The notes under the pieces are model-generated. The model was not told the DNA's origin. It saw only the letters and a program-made list of their open reading frames with translations, and searched no databases. A stretch of DNA of 64,000 nt, from NCBI RefSeq assembly GCF_902459565.1, contig NZ_CABPSN010000007.1:218171-282170 (forward strand), in the 5' to 3' direction. A program made the position numbers and the translations under genes. Every line of letters starts with the position of its first letter. The stretch's first letter is position 1. This stretch comes from Pandoraea aquatica (GTDB lineage: Bacteria > Pseudomonadota > Gammaproteobacteria > Burkholderiales > Burkholderiaceae). Shown one piece after another: positions 9,301 to 16,720 of this stretch.

Positions 9301-10810
9301 CGTCGATGAGATCAGACTTCGCGAGTGATGCGAGCGCATACGACACCTGCCATGTCTCGGCCGCCCGTGCGCTGCACTTCGTCTGCCATTGCTGGATAAG
9401 TGCGTCGAATCGTTCGGACGACATGAGTGGCTGAGTTTCGCGTATCGCCCCCGTCGCTGTCTCGATCGCAATAGCAAAACTCACCCCCTGATCCGCGCTG
9501 GTGATATTCAGCTCACCAGAGCGGATGCGCTGTGCCGCGTCGGGCAAACGCCAGTACGTCACGCGTTGCATTTGCGATTCGTTTTTGATCGGCGCGTGGC
9601 GTCGCAACCTCAAATCGTTCAGGTCGTACCCATCGAACTCGCTTGCGTTGCGCATAAGCGATTCGAGGAGTGTGCTTTCGCTCGGCGGCGCGGCAAATGT
9701 CAGGAGAGGGGAAAGCAACGTGTAAAGCGCCTCGTGCGATGCCTCACGGTTGCGCCACGTTCGGGCAACGTCGATCAGTCTTTGCATGGCGGGAGACGGC
9801 GGCATGTCGTGCATGGCAGGTGCCAGCGTGACGCCCGGGCGATTTGTCACGACGACGTGCTGAGACGGGGGGAGAAACGCCGCCTCAGTGGCGGGGAGTA
9901 TCAGCGGAGGGATCGACGTCAGGCGTTCGAGCGTTGCGGACGCAGCGACCACCATCGGCCCCACCGCATTCGCCAGATGCGCGGCGTGTCCCAGTGACGC
10001 ATCGAGCATTGTGGCTAGACGATCGAGAATCGATGACTCGGGGGCGATAAGACGGGCGTGGCCGTCGAGCGCGAGTTGTGTTGATGGTGTCGGTGTCGTG
10101 ACGGCCTGGAGTCTCGTCGGGGGCGCACGTCGCTCGCCGCGATTGGCCGACGTGGCGTAAAGCAGCGCGAGCAGATAGCCGGTCTTTCCGGAGCGGGTGA
10201 AATCCAGCGCGGGTGAGGTCGCAGTGCCCTGCGTCGGAACAAACGCAGACGGACCTACGGAGGCGCGCGCGCCGGAGCCCAGCATCAGAAAGTCCTGCCA
10301 CGCTTCGACGACGAATGATCGCCACACGGAGAAGTAACGGTGCCACGTGCCGCCGAACCTGGATGCCTCGGGCTCGGGACTCACCCGGCGCGCCTGGCTC
10401 GCTTCGAAGTTTTGCCGCCCGACCGGGCTAAGCAGCGCGCGGCAGATGTCCTCGACAGTCAGCCCCTGTCCTCTCGTGGCAAGCGCGTCGGGCAGGGTGT
10501 CGACGAGATAGGTCGCTTCTAGTGGCGACGTCTCGAAACGCTCGGCAAAGCCTTCGATGAGGCAATCGTCCAGTGCATCGAGATCTGCTGGCGCGATGCA
10601 CTGTTCCGTGAGCCGCAGCATGAGGCCCAGCGCGGCCTGCGATTCGGGAGATTCGTCGAGCATGGCACATGCCTGCGACGACAGATGACCGAAACGGGCG
10701 ACACGATCGGGCGTGCCGGGGGCCGGGCGACACCGAGTGTCCGGCACATCGCTGCGGCAAATCGTTATCTGGCCCGATGCGGCCGATGCATTTGCTGCGC
10801 CTGAAAGCAT
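6305..10810 (-). CDS. Giant dermonecrotic-toxin/DUF6543-like protein B (1,501 aa), paralog of A lacking the candidate Cys and His
   Basis: First gene of the minus-strand block; start at 10810 has GGAG 7 bases upstream. It is colinear with protein A: TLLYLKGDVAAWRAYRSP near residue 580, CLLLAPYPEGLRVYGF near 935, GRFYAAI...GFFRMAP near 1141, and the same C-terminal domain. Over residues 1351-1434 it aligns to A without gaps, with 34 of 84 identical by hand count. A1351 and R1405 replace the Cys and His of A, while D1434 (YYFVDP) is kept. No Sec signal; Ala/Ser-rich N-terminus. The stop is 88 bases upstream of the start of A, so an operon is likely. If the C-terminal domain is a protease in A, this copy should be a catalytically dead form with a binding or regulatory role. 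Confidence 0.6.
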   Translation of the reverse strand: MLSGAANASAASGQITICRSDVPDTRCRPAPGTPDRVARFGHLSSQACAMLDESPESQAALGLMLRLTEQCIAPADLDALDDCLIEGFAERFETSPLEATYLVDTLPDALATRGQGLTVEDICRALLSPVGRQNFEASQARRVSPEPEASRFGGTWHRYFSVWRSFVVEAWQDFLMLGSGARASVGPSAFVPTQGTATSPALDFTRSGKTGYLLALLYATSANRGERRAPPTRLQAVTTPTPSTQLALDGHARLIAPESSILDRLATMLDASLGHAAHLANAVGPMVVAASATLERLTSIPPLILPATEAAFLPPSQHVVVTNRPGVTLAPAMHDMPPSPAMQRLIDVARTWRNREASHEALYTLLSPLLTFAAPPSESTLLESLMRNASEFDGYDLNDLRLRRHAPIKNESQMQRVTYWRLPDAAQRIRSGELNITSADQGVSFAIAIETATGAIRETQPLMSSERFDALIQQWQTKCSARAAETWQVSYALASLAKSDLIDATATSLATSDLTLAYNNGLISDEARLLGYAALANISLADNPADAPFFSHRLEFTLQRDGRDHVVAPAGTCVIGEPSGNGTTLLYLKGDVAAWRAYRSPVALLSAIDEDASGLRTTLYDRLPLPLRQCAVTSSPTVKLVRKPDQLPLTVVTSTTLDVIAADGIHRRANPATGPRVAHYLQWLTGAGSDATSVGLHRFREQTLAASLPLPGRPIDISLRDIHKIGHIEVLRHDLSMAIPQMRQLARQHLSERLAALGIQPADPDEIFLRTRRREMRSLTDVFLHPAMQVDTVMSQPLLVHQKLGQFQVIRQPPSSEGEPGKPYVAQGVLGMQATEGLQRKLDIAADHFWETSRRDVRKVLKSEFIAQVWMHRAARDMPTDHTHIASRIAGPIKLGRLGDSELAHEIEDPDVVREWLTVSGKKTSLLSVSMTDRPHCLLLAPYPEGLRVYGFDDRERLSKWFDRQVQSETTRQRIAATLVAAPSDANTAWLATASLDEAGVHDTGPFDTFTAVAAAYEARQVHLSGRNSTDASRPLLQFMDTFAKIDLACGVGTWFLPSARAVSLAYSAADAAIGTAAMTVGFLDEDSELMKQGWHSLTSAIGAQGIAAARFKSMLLLTGDARYKYFVTQAPRASEAVIAGLHRTAGRFYAAIDADTRAYLTFDASTGFFRMAPADAKAVAGVDAPYMALLPGGRWHVVTQDEMLTPILDEQNIAWTIDQTFRARYDTWFRAHDPVYEAARSEAETVALPADTTPLPWQLRLRKLEYLDASVTDPAALGTLAGRVDALQNAVEAEELVSVSTLAKDARLMGARYLAITQRPRIYTGNVRRGLLRASALVPMRYQVDAIASAFNRRAQWPPEASAQFVSDLSELGSMSIDYLWTRSLSLGIATLDTLFDGPRDTVRAFEITAGTRQLLLGRRHRALGGIEYYFVDPAMGIVAHRDFGGLLKLVRAHLSACADEYELAREGTAYFVDTKEIDVTKLGKRRLSRTVPIRFALHL

Positions 10811-10912
10811 CCCTGAACTCCCGTCGCGGACGACCGTGCAATGACGTGACCGGCGTCGGACGCGCATGAATCTGCCGGTGGCTTAGGGCGAATGATTCCG
10901 GGCGACGAGGGG

Positions 10913-10939
10913 CGGCAACTTGCAGTTTTCGTTCAAGTT
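10913..10939. promoter_or_regulatory. Inverted repeat upstream of the giant-protein operon
   Basis: GCAACTTG (10913-10920) and CAAGTTGC (10932-10939) are perfect inverted arms around an 11-base spacer, about 100 bases upstream of the start of the gene at 10810. No T-tract follows on either strand, so it looks more like an operator than a terminator, though it could be a weak end signal for cbiX. Confidence 0.3.
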
Positions 10940-11039
10940 GCGCCGTCTGGGAGAAATCGGAACGGAGATGAGCGAGGTGCCCGGCGATGCGCGGGGCTGC
11001 GGGAAAGACGTCGTGCGGACGTGAGGAATGTGAGCGCGC

Positions 11040-11420
11040 TCAGCGCTTGTCCAGCTCGCTTGCGCAGTACCTGGCGAGTGCGTCGAGCACGGTGTCGTCT
11101 TCGCCGACGGCGGCGCTCACCTGCAGCTCGACGCCGGGGTGGGCGGCGCGGCAGGCGTCGACCAGCACGGGCAGATCGCGTCTGACATGACCGCCTTGCC
11201 CGAGAAACACCGGCACGACGGTGATGTTGTTGCTGCCTTGCGAGACGAGATCGGCGACGGCGTCGGCCAGATTCGGTGTCATGAGTTCGAGAAACGCGAG
11301 CCGGACACCGGCGTCCGGGCGCTGCGCGATGAGCTTGTCGCGCAGACGCTCGAACGGTTCGGCCCAGCGCGGGTCGCGCGAGCCGTGAGCAAAGAGAACG
11401 ACGTCGGGTTTGCCGTGCAT
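11040..11420 (-). CDS. cbiX: Sirohydrochlorin cobalt/ferrochelatase, short CbiX/SirB type
   Basis: Inserts metal (Fe for siroheme, Co for cobalamin) into sirohydrochlorin. At 126 residues it is the short, single-domain CbiX/SirB form. The metal-site residues are visible: H12 in AHGSR, E45 in FLELMTPN and H78 in LGQGGHVRRDLP. It follows lptG by 10 bases on the same strand. The pathway partner cobA is at the left edge of the window on the opposite strand, with the accessory block between them. Confidence 0.9.
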   Translation of the reverse strand: MHGKPDVVLFAHGSRDPRWAEPFERLRDKLIAQRPDAGVRLAFLELMTPNLADAVADLVSQGSNNITVVPVFLGQGGHVRRDLPVLVDACRAAHPGVELQVSAAVGEDDTVLDALARYCASELDKR

Positions 11421-11430
11421 CGACCTTTCC

Positions 11431-12570
11431 TCAGTGCTTGTCCACCCAGCGCAACGCCCCGATGGCGAGCACCAGATAGAGCAGGGACGGTAACGCCGCC
11501 GTGAACCACGCGGGCCAGGTGTTGAGCAGACCCAGATGCGAGAACAGGTTGTTGAGCAACTGGAAGCTCATGCCGAGCATGATGCCGCCGAACACCTTCA
11601 GGCCGATGGCCCCGGCGCGGGCGTGCAGGTAGGCGAATGGCAGGGCCAACGCCATCATCACGAAGACCGCAAACGGGTACAGCAGCTTTTGCCAGAGCGC
11701 GAGGTTATAGCGATCGGTGTTCTGCTGGTTTTCCTTCAGGTGGCCGATGTACTTGTAGAGGCTGCCGATCGCCATGTTGTCGGGCGAGACCATCAGCACG
11801 GACAGGATTTGCGGCGTCAGTTCCGAGCGCATCTGCACCGAGTCGATGTGCACCTGCTTGCTCTGCACCAGCGCACGCAGCGGATCGTTGTTGGCCGAGG
11901 TGTCGTCGATGGCGCTGAAGACCGTCTCCGACACATCCGTCAGCTTCCAGGCGTTGGGCGGGGCAAACTGGCCCAGCTTGGCCAGACGCACGCTGTCGAG
12001 GCGCAGCTTCGCGTCGAACTCGTAGATGCGAACATCCGCAATGGTGTTGTCGGGGTTGAGCGTGCCGACGTTGATGAAGCGGGTGATGCGATTGCCATCC
12101 TGATCGACGGTGTCCTTCACCCACACGCCCGAGCGAAAGCCTGCCGAGACCGAGCTGCCGAGGGCTTCGAGGCGGATCTTCTGCGCAAGCTGTTCGGCGC
12201 TCGGCGCGACGTACTCGCCAATGACGAACGTGACCAGCACAATCGGGAAACCGATCTTGAGCAGCGAGCGCAGTGCCTGTCCGGTGGACAAACCCGAGAC
12301 GCGAAAGATCGTGAACTCCGAATTCCCGGCGAGCTGAGCGCACACGTAAATGGCCGCGATCAGCGATGCGACCGGAATGATTTCGTACATGCGCTGCGGC
12401 GCGAACAGCAGCACATAGGCCAGCGCGTGCTGGAAGCGGTAACCGCCCCGGCCCACGTCGCCAAGTTCGCTCACGAGGTCGAAGAAGACGAATAGCCCGA
12501 CGAACGCCAGCAAGACGAACAGGAACGCCAGATAGATCTGACGCGCGAAGTATTTCTCATAGACGCGCAT
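11431..12570 (-). CDS. lptG: LPS export ABC transporter permease LptG
   Basis: Inner-membrane permease of the LptB2FG complex, which extracts LPS from the inner membrane and passes it to the LptC/LptA bridge. 379 residues: an N-terminal set of three membrane helices (about 15-35, 60-80, 100-120), a periplasmic beta-jellyroll region (about 140-265, GVWVKDTVDQDGNRITRFINVG) and three C-terminal helices (about 290-375). The family start MRVYEKYFARQIYLAFLFVL is intact. Its ATG overlaps the stop of lptF by one base, so the two permeases are translationally coupled. Confidence 0.95.
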   Translation of the reverse strand: MRVYEKYFARQIYLAFLFVLLAFVGLFVFFDLVSELGDVGRGGYRFQHALAYVLLFAPQRMYEIIPVASLIAAIYVCAQLAGNSEFTIFRVSGLSTGQALRSLLKIGFPIVLVTFVIGEYVAPSAEQLAQKIRLEALGSSVSAGFRSGVWVKDTVDQDGNRITRFINVGTLNPDNTIADVRIYEFDAKLRLDSVRLAKLGQFAPPNAWKLTDVSETVFSAIDDTSANNDPLRALVQSKQVHIDSVQMRSELTPQILSVLMVSPDNMAIGSLYKYIGHLKENQQNTDRYNLALWQKLLYPFAVFVMMALALPFAYLHARAGAIGLKVFGGIMLGMSFQLLNNLFSHLGLLNTWPAWFTAALPSLLYLVLAIGALRWVDKH

Positions 12571-13697
12571 CAGCGAGCCCCTCCCGACGCACGCACCGCG
12601 CCGGAACCGTTGTTACGGCGGCGGCCGAACAGCCCGCGAAAACGCACGCGTCGCACATAAAGCAGCACGATGACCGCCAGTGCCAGTGCATGCAGCAGCC
12701 ACACGCCGATGGCCAGCGGCAGACGTTCCTGCGCAACCCACGCCTGCGACAAGCTCAGCAGGTTTGTGTAGCCGAGATAGATCAGCACGGCCATGACGAG
12801 GTTGACGGTGCGTCCGTGGCGCGGATTCTGATAGGCCAGCGGTATGGCGAGCAACACAAGTGCCAGTGCCAGCAACGGCAGGCCGACGCGCCAGACGATT
12901 TCGCCGCGGAAGATCGGATTCTTGATTTCGCGGAACAGACGCGCGGTGGGCACGCCCTTGGTCGGCGTGTTATCGGTGCTCGCGGTCGCCGGATTGTCGA
13001 TCTTCACGCCGTAGCGCTCGAACTCCATCACGCGATAGTCGGGCTGGCCCGGCACACCGTCGTAGCGGCGGCCCTTTTCCAGCACGATGTAGCGGTTGCC
13101 ATCCTTGGCCGTCTCGATGTGACCGTCTTTCGATACGACGACGTTCACCTTGCCGTTTTCCGTGCCGGAGACGAAGACGTTATGGACTTTGGTGGCGTCC
13201 GGCGAGACCGTCTCGACGAAGAACACGCGATGGCTCGCGGCACTCTCGCGGAACTGGCCCGGCGAGATCATTGAGACGTCGTCGCGCTGGGCGAAGCGGG
13301 CTTCGAGCAGCGAAATCTGCTGGTTCGCCCAAGGCCAGGCGACCAGCGCGCAGAAAGTGATGACGGCCAGATAGGGCGTGGCGAAGCGCAGCACCGGCTT
13401 GATGAAGTCGGTGATGGACAGACCCGAGGCAAACCACACGACCATTTCGGAATCGCGGTACCACCGGGTCAGAACGAACAGGATCGAGACGAAGAGCGTC
13501 ACGATCAGAATGACGGCGAGGTAGCCGATGACGGCCAGTCCGATGAGCACGAGAACGTCGCGCGGATCGGCTTTCCCGGACGCGGCGAAGCCCAGGATGC
13601 GGATCATCATCGTCGTTAGCATGACGGTGATCAGCACCATGAAGACGGCCCCGGCGGTGTAGTTCAGCTCGCGCTGCAGGGAACGCTGAAAAATCAT
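12570..13697 (-). CDS. lptF: LPS export ABC transporter permease LptF
   Basis: Partner permease of LptG in LptB2FG. 375 residues with the usual start MIFQRSLQRELNYTAGAVF, three N-terminal membrane helices, a periplasmic domain (about 130-260) and three C-terminal helices ending in a basic tail (VRRVRFRGLFGRRRNN). It is first in an lptF-lptG-cbiX run on the minus strand and diverges from pepA across 90 bases that must hold both promoters, the arrangement also common around lptF and pepA in other proteobacteria. Confidence 0.95.
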   Translation of the reverse strand: MIFQRSLQRELNYTAGAVFMVLITVMLTTMMIRILGFAASGKADPRDVLVLIGLAVIGYLAVILIVTLFVSILFVLTRWYRDSEMVVWFASGLSITDFIKPVLRFATPYLAVITFCALVAWPWANQQISLLEARFAQRDDVSMISPGQFRESAASHRVFFVETVSPDATKVHNVFVSGTENGKVNVVVSKDGHIETAKDGNRYIVLEKGRRYDGVPGQPDYRVMEFERYGVKIDNPATASTDNTPTKGVPTARLFREIKNPIFRGEIVWRVGLPLLALALVLLAIPLAYQNPRHGRTVNLVMAVLIYLGYTNLLSLSQAWVAQERLPLAIGVWLLHALALAVIVLLYVRRVRFRGLFGRRRNNGSGAVRASGGAR

Positions 13698-13787
13698 GTG
13701 ATGACGGTTGGGTGCTCTCGCGGTTGGGCGAGCGCGGAAAAAAGCGGATAATTGCGGCTCGTACGAATTTTACCCGAGGAAAGCGCG

Positions 13788-15299
13788 ATGGACTTTAGCA
13801 CAAAAGCCTTCGATTCGACCAAGGCGGGCCAAGCCGGTCTCGCCAATGCAAAGACCGAATGTCTGGTGGTTGGCGTGTTCGAGCAGCAGCCGCTCGCAGG
13901 GCTGGCCAAGGCGCTCGACGCCGCGAGCAAGGGTTTGCTCGCCCGCATGGTCAAGCGCGGCGAAATCGACGGCAAGCTCGGCAGCACGCTGATGCTGCAC
14001 GAAGTCGCCGGCTGGAGCCCGGCACGTGTGCTGTTCGTCGGTCTGGGCCGCGAAGACCAGCTCTCGCAGAAGGGCTTCAACGAAGCCACGCGTGCCGCCG
14101 TGCGCGCCGTGCTCGCCTCGCGCGCGACGGACGCGCTCTGGACGCTGCCGCAAGCCAAGGTCGTCACACAGGATACCGCCTGGGCCGTGCGTGCCTCGGT
14201 GCTGGCCCTGCGCGAGGCGACCTATCGCTTCACGCGGATGAAGAGCAAGGTCGAAGCGTCCAGTACCGTGCTGCGCAAGGTCGTGTTCTCGGTCGCCCCG
14301 GACGATCTGAAGGCCGCCAAGCTGGCCGCCAAGCAGGGCGAGGCCATCGCCAACGGCATGACGCTCACCAAGGACCTCGGCAACCTGCCGGGCAACGTGT
14401 GCACGCCGACCTATCTGGCCGATACCGCCCGCAAGCTCGCGCGCGAATTCAAGCTCAAGTCGGAAATCCTCGGACCGAAGCAGATCGAGGCGCTCAAGAT
14501 GGGGTCGTTCCTGTCGGTCGCCCGTGGCTCGGTCGAGCCGCCGCAGTTCATCGTCCTCAAATATGAGGGCGGTAGCGCCAAGCAGGCCCCGATCGTGCTG
14601 GTCGGCAAGGGCGTGACGTTCGACACGGGCGGTATCTCGCTCAAGCCGGGCGAGGGCATGGACGAGATGAAGTACGACATGTGTGGCGCGGGCTCGGTGC
14701 TCGGCACGATCCGTGCGGTCGCCGAGATGGGCCTCAAGCTCAACGTCATCGCCATCGTGCCGGCCACGGAGAACATGCCGAGCGGTCAGGCGACGAAGCC
14801 GGGCGACGTGGTCACCAGCATGTCCGGCCAGACCATCGAAGTGCTCAATACCGACGCCGAAGGCCGTCTGATCCTGTGCGACGCGCTTACCTACGCGGAA
14901 CGCTTCAACCCGGCGGCAGTGATCGACGTTGCCACGCTCACGGGCGCTTGCATCATTGCGCTGGGTCATGTGAATTCGGGCCTCTTCTCGAAGAGCGACG
15001 CGCTCGCCGACGAACTGCTGGCCGCCGGCCGCACGACGGGCGACACGGCCTGGCGTTTGCCGGTCGAAGACGAGTATCAGGAGCAGCTCAAGTCGAACTT
15101 CGCCGACGTGGCGAACATCGGCGGGCGTCCGGCCGGTAGCGTGACGGCGGCCTGTTTCCTGGCACGCTTCACCGAGAAGTACGAGTGGGCGCACCTGGAC
15201 ATCGCAGGTACCGCCTGGAAGAGCGGTGCGGCGAAGGGGGCGACGGGCCGTCCGGTGCCGTTGCTCACGCAGTTCCTGCTCGATCGCGAAGCCCGGTGA
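13788..15299 (+). CDS. pepA: Leucyl aminopeptidase (M17), PepA
   Basis: Cytosolic two-metal aminopeptidase that removes N-terminal Leu and other residues; in enterobacteria the protein also binds DNA in Xer recombination and carAB control. 503 residues from the ATG at 13788, which has GAGGAAA upstream; a TTG at 13752 would extend it without a ribosome site. The M17 signature NTDAEGRL is at about residue 354 and the metal/catalytic segment [14 protein letters not shown] at about 276. Its stop overlaps the GTG start of holC. Confidence 0.95.
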   Translation: MDFSTKAFDSTKAGQAGLANAKTECLVVGVFEQQPLAGLAKALDAASKGLLARMVKRGEIDGKLGSTLMLHEVAGWSPARVLFVGLGREDQLSQKGFNEATRAAVRAVLASRATDALWTLPQAKVVTQDTAWAVRASVLALREATYRFTRMKSKVEASSTVLRKVVFSVAPDDLKAAKLAAKQGEAIANGMTLTKDLGNLPGNVCTPTYLADTARKLAREFKLKSEILGPKQIEALKMGSFLSVARGSVEPPQFIVLKYEGGSAKQAPIVLVGKGVTFDTGGISLKPGEGMDEMKYDMCGAGSVLGTIRAVAEMGLKLNVIAIVPATENMPSGQATKPGDVVTSMSGQTIEVLNTDAEGRLILCDALTYAERFNPAAVIDVATLTGACIIALGHVNSGLFSKSDALADELLAAGRTTGDTAWRLPVEDEYQEQLKSNFADVANIGGRPAGSVTAACFLARFTEKYEWAHLDIAGTAWKSGAAKGATGRPVPLLTQFLLDREAR

Positions 15300-15712
15300 C
15301 CCGCGTCGACTTTCACACGCATGTGGCGGACCGGCTCGAATACGCGTGCCGGTTCGCGCGCAAGGTCTACGGGGCCGGGCAGGCGCTCGTCGTCGTCGGT
15401 GAGCCCGACGTGCTGCGGGCGTTCGATCAGACCTTGTGGACGTTCTCGCCACTGGAGTTCGTCCCGCATTGCTTCACGGCCGACCCGGTCGCGGCCCAGA
15501 CGCCGGTCGTGCTGGCCGGGCCTGACGAGGAAGCGCCGCATTATCAGGTCATGCTGAATCTGGCGAACCGCGTGCCCACGCACTTCGCGCGGTTCGAACG
15601 GGTGGTGGAAATCATTGGCGACACGCCCGACGATCTGTCCGGTGCGCGTGAGCGTTATCGCTTCTACCGTGATCGTGGCTACACCCTGAACAACTACGAC
15701 CAGCGAGGTTGA
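15296..15712 (+). CDS. holC: DNA polymerase III chi subunit
   Basis: Chi links the clamp loader to single-strand binding protein. 138 residues from a GTG at 15296 that overlaps the pepA stop (GTGA), indicating coupling. Family features are visible: [20 protein letters not shown] at the N-terminus, the central SFVPHC-like segment ([10 protein letters not shown]) and the C-terminal [18 protein letters not shown]. pepA-holC adjacency is widespread in proteobacteria and supports the call. Confidence 0.9.
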   Translation: MTRVDFHTHVADRLEYACRFARKVYGAGQALVVVGEPDVLRAFDQTLWTFSPLEFVPHCFTADPVAAQTPVVLAGPDEEAPHYQVMLNLANRVPTHFARFERVVEIIGDTPDDLSGARERYRFYRDRGYTLNNYDQRG

Positions 15713-15714
15713 CC

Positions 15715-16083
15715 GTGACGAACGAGCCCGAGCGCAACGACCCCGGCATTCCCACGCTGACCGAAGTGCTTGCCGAGGGCGAGGCGGTGCCTGAGGGCGT
15801 TGTCGGTGACGCGCAGGCGGCCGCACCGGTGTCGGAGCAGGGTGTGCCGGCCGATGTCGCGGTGTTTGCCGAGCGTGTGAGCGCGCGGCTCACGCTGCAA
15901 CTGGCCGACGAGATCACGACGATGGTGGAGCGGCGTTGTCACGACGCGCTGATCGATCAGACGTCGTGGCTGGTGCAACTGATCGGCAAACAGGTAGCGG
16001 ACGCCTTGCAGGCGCAACTGCCGGATCGTATCCGGCAGGCCGTCATCGAGGAAGTCGCGAAACAGGTGCGCTCGCAAGGGTGA
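15715..16083 (+). CDS. Small acidic DUF2486-like protein
   Basis: 122 residues from the GTG at 15715, with GAGG 7 bases upstream, three bases after the holC stop. The first half is acidic and probably disordered (NEPERNDPGIPTLTEVLAEG); the second half is an amphipathic helical region (ADEITTMVERRCHDALID...LVQLIGKQVADALQAQL). Position after holC and the IPTLTEV motif match what I recall as the Burkholderiaceae DUF2486 family; function unknown. It ends 20 bases before the convergent cytochrome gene with no clear terminator between. Confidence 0.7.
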   Translation: MTNEPERNDPGIPTLTEVLAEGEAVPEGVVGDAQAAAPVSEQGVPADVAVFAERVSARLTLQLADEITTMVERRCHDALIDQTSWLVQLIGKQVADALQAQLPDRIRQAVIEEVAKQVRSQG

Positions 16084-16103
16084 TCGGCGAAGCCGTCGTC
16101 CGG

Positions 16104-16490
16104 TCAGGACCGCGGGGCCGGTGCCATCCCGAGAATCCAGCGTGCAAGGCTGTTCGCCTCACCTGGTGCGAGTTGCAGACCCGCAGGCATCGGAATTTTT
16201 CCCCACTTTCCCTGACTGCCCTCTGAGATGGAGCGGGCGAGTTCGTCGGCGGCTGCCGGTTGTCCTGCATAGCGCTTGGCGATGTCGCGATACGACGGCG
16301 CGAGCAGCGTCCGGTCGGTGGCGTGGCAGGTCATGCAGTTGCGCGTGCGGGCAAGCTTTTCCATGGCGCGTGCGTCGAGCGCGCCGGTCTCTGGAGTCGC
16401 GCTTGTACCCGACTGGGCAAAGGCGGTTGCTGCGACCATCAGCCACAGGCTCATCATCGTCCCGGCTCGTACGCCGGCCAATCCCTTCAT
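16104..16490 (-). CDS. Periplasmic class I cytochrome c
   Basis: Small mono-heme electron carrier. 128 residues from the ATG at 16490, which has GGGAG 6 bases upstream. Signal peptide: residues 1-26 end in AFAQ. One CXXCH heme site (C52, C55, H56 in NCMTCH) and a probable axial Met at 101 in KIPMPAG, the pattern of cytochrome c551/552. Heme is attached after export by the Ccm system. It stands alone, downstream of a terminator for ilvD, and its redox partner is not visible here. Confidence 0.88.
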   Translation of the reverse strand: MKGLAGVRAGTMMSLWLMVAATAFAQSGTSATPETGALDARAMEKLARTRNCMTCHATDRTLLAPSYRDIAKRYAGQPAAADELARSISEGSQGKWGKIPMPAGLQLAPGEANSLARWILGMAPAPRS

Positions 16491-16631
16491 TCGATACTCC
16501 CCGACCGTGTTGACGGAATCCGATGCGAGGCTGCATGACAGGGACGTCTGTGAACGACGACTTGGGCAGATGCATCGACGCGCCATTATACGGTGGCAAG
16601 CGCGCCATTCCGCGCGGCACGACGACGCATG

Positions 16632-16672
16632 AAAAACGGCACGCCCGCCGTATCGCGGGACGTGCCGTTTCT
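16632..16672 (-). terminator. Rho-independent terminator of the short ilvD
   Basis: AAACGGCACG pairs with CGTGCCGTTT, with a further CCCGC/GCGGG extension and one bulge. On the minus strand the stem is followed by a short T run, 49 bases after the ilvD stop. Confidence 0.7.
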
Positions 16673-16720
16673 TCACGCCGGATGCGATCCGACGCGGCGG
16701 CAGTGCGTCACCCGAGCCGA

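Noticed and set aside
11536..15452. Long antisense frames opposite lptG and pepA/holC
   Set aside because: Same GC-codon shadow effect; sense genes are certain.
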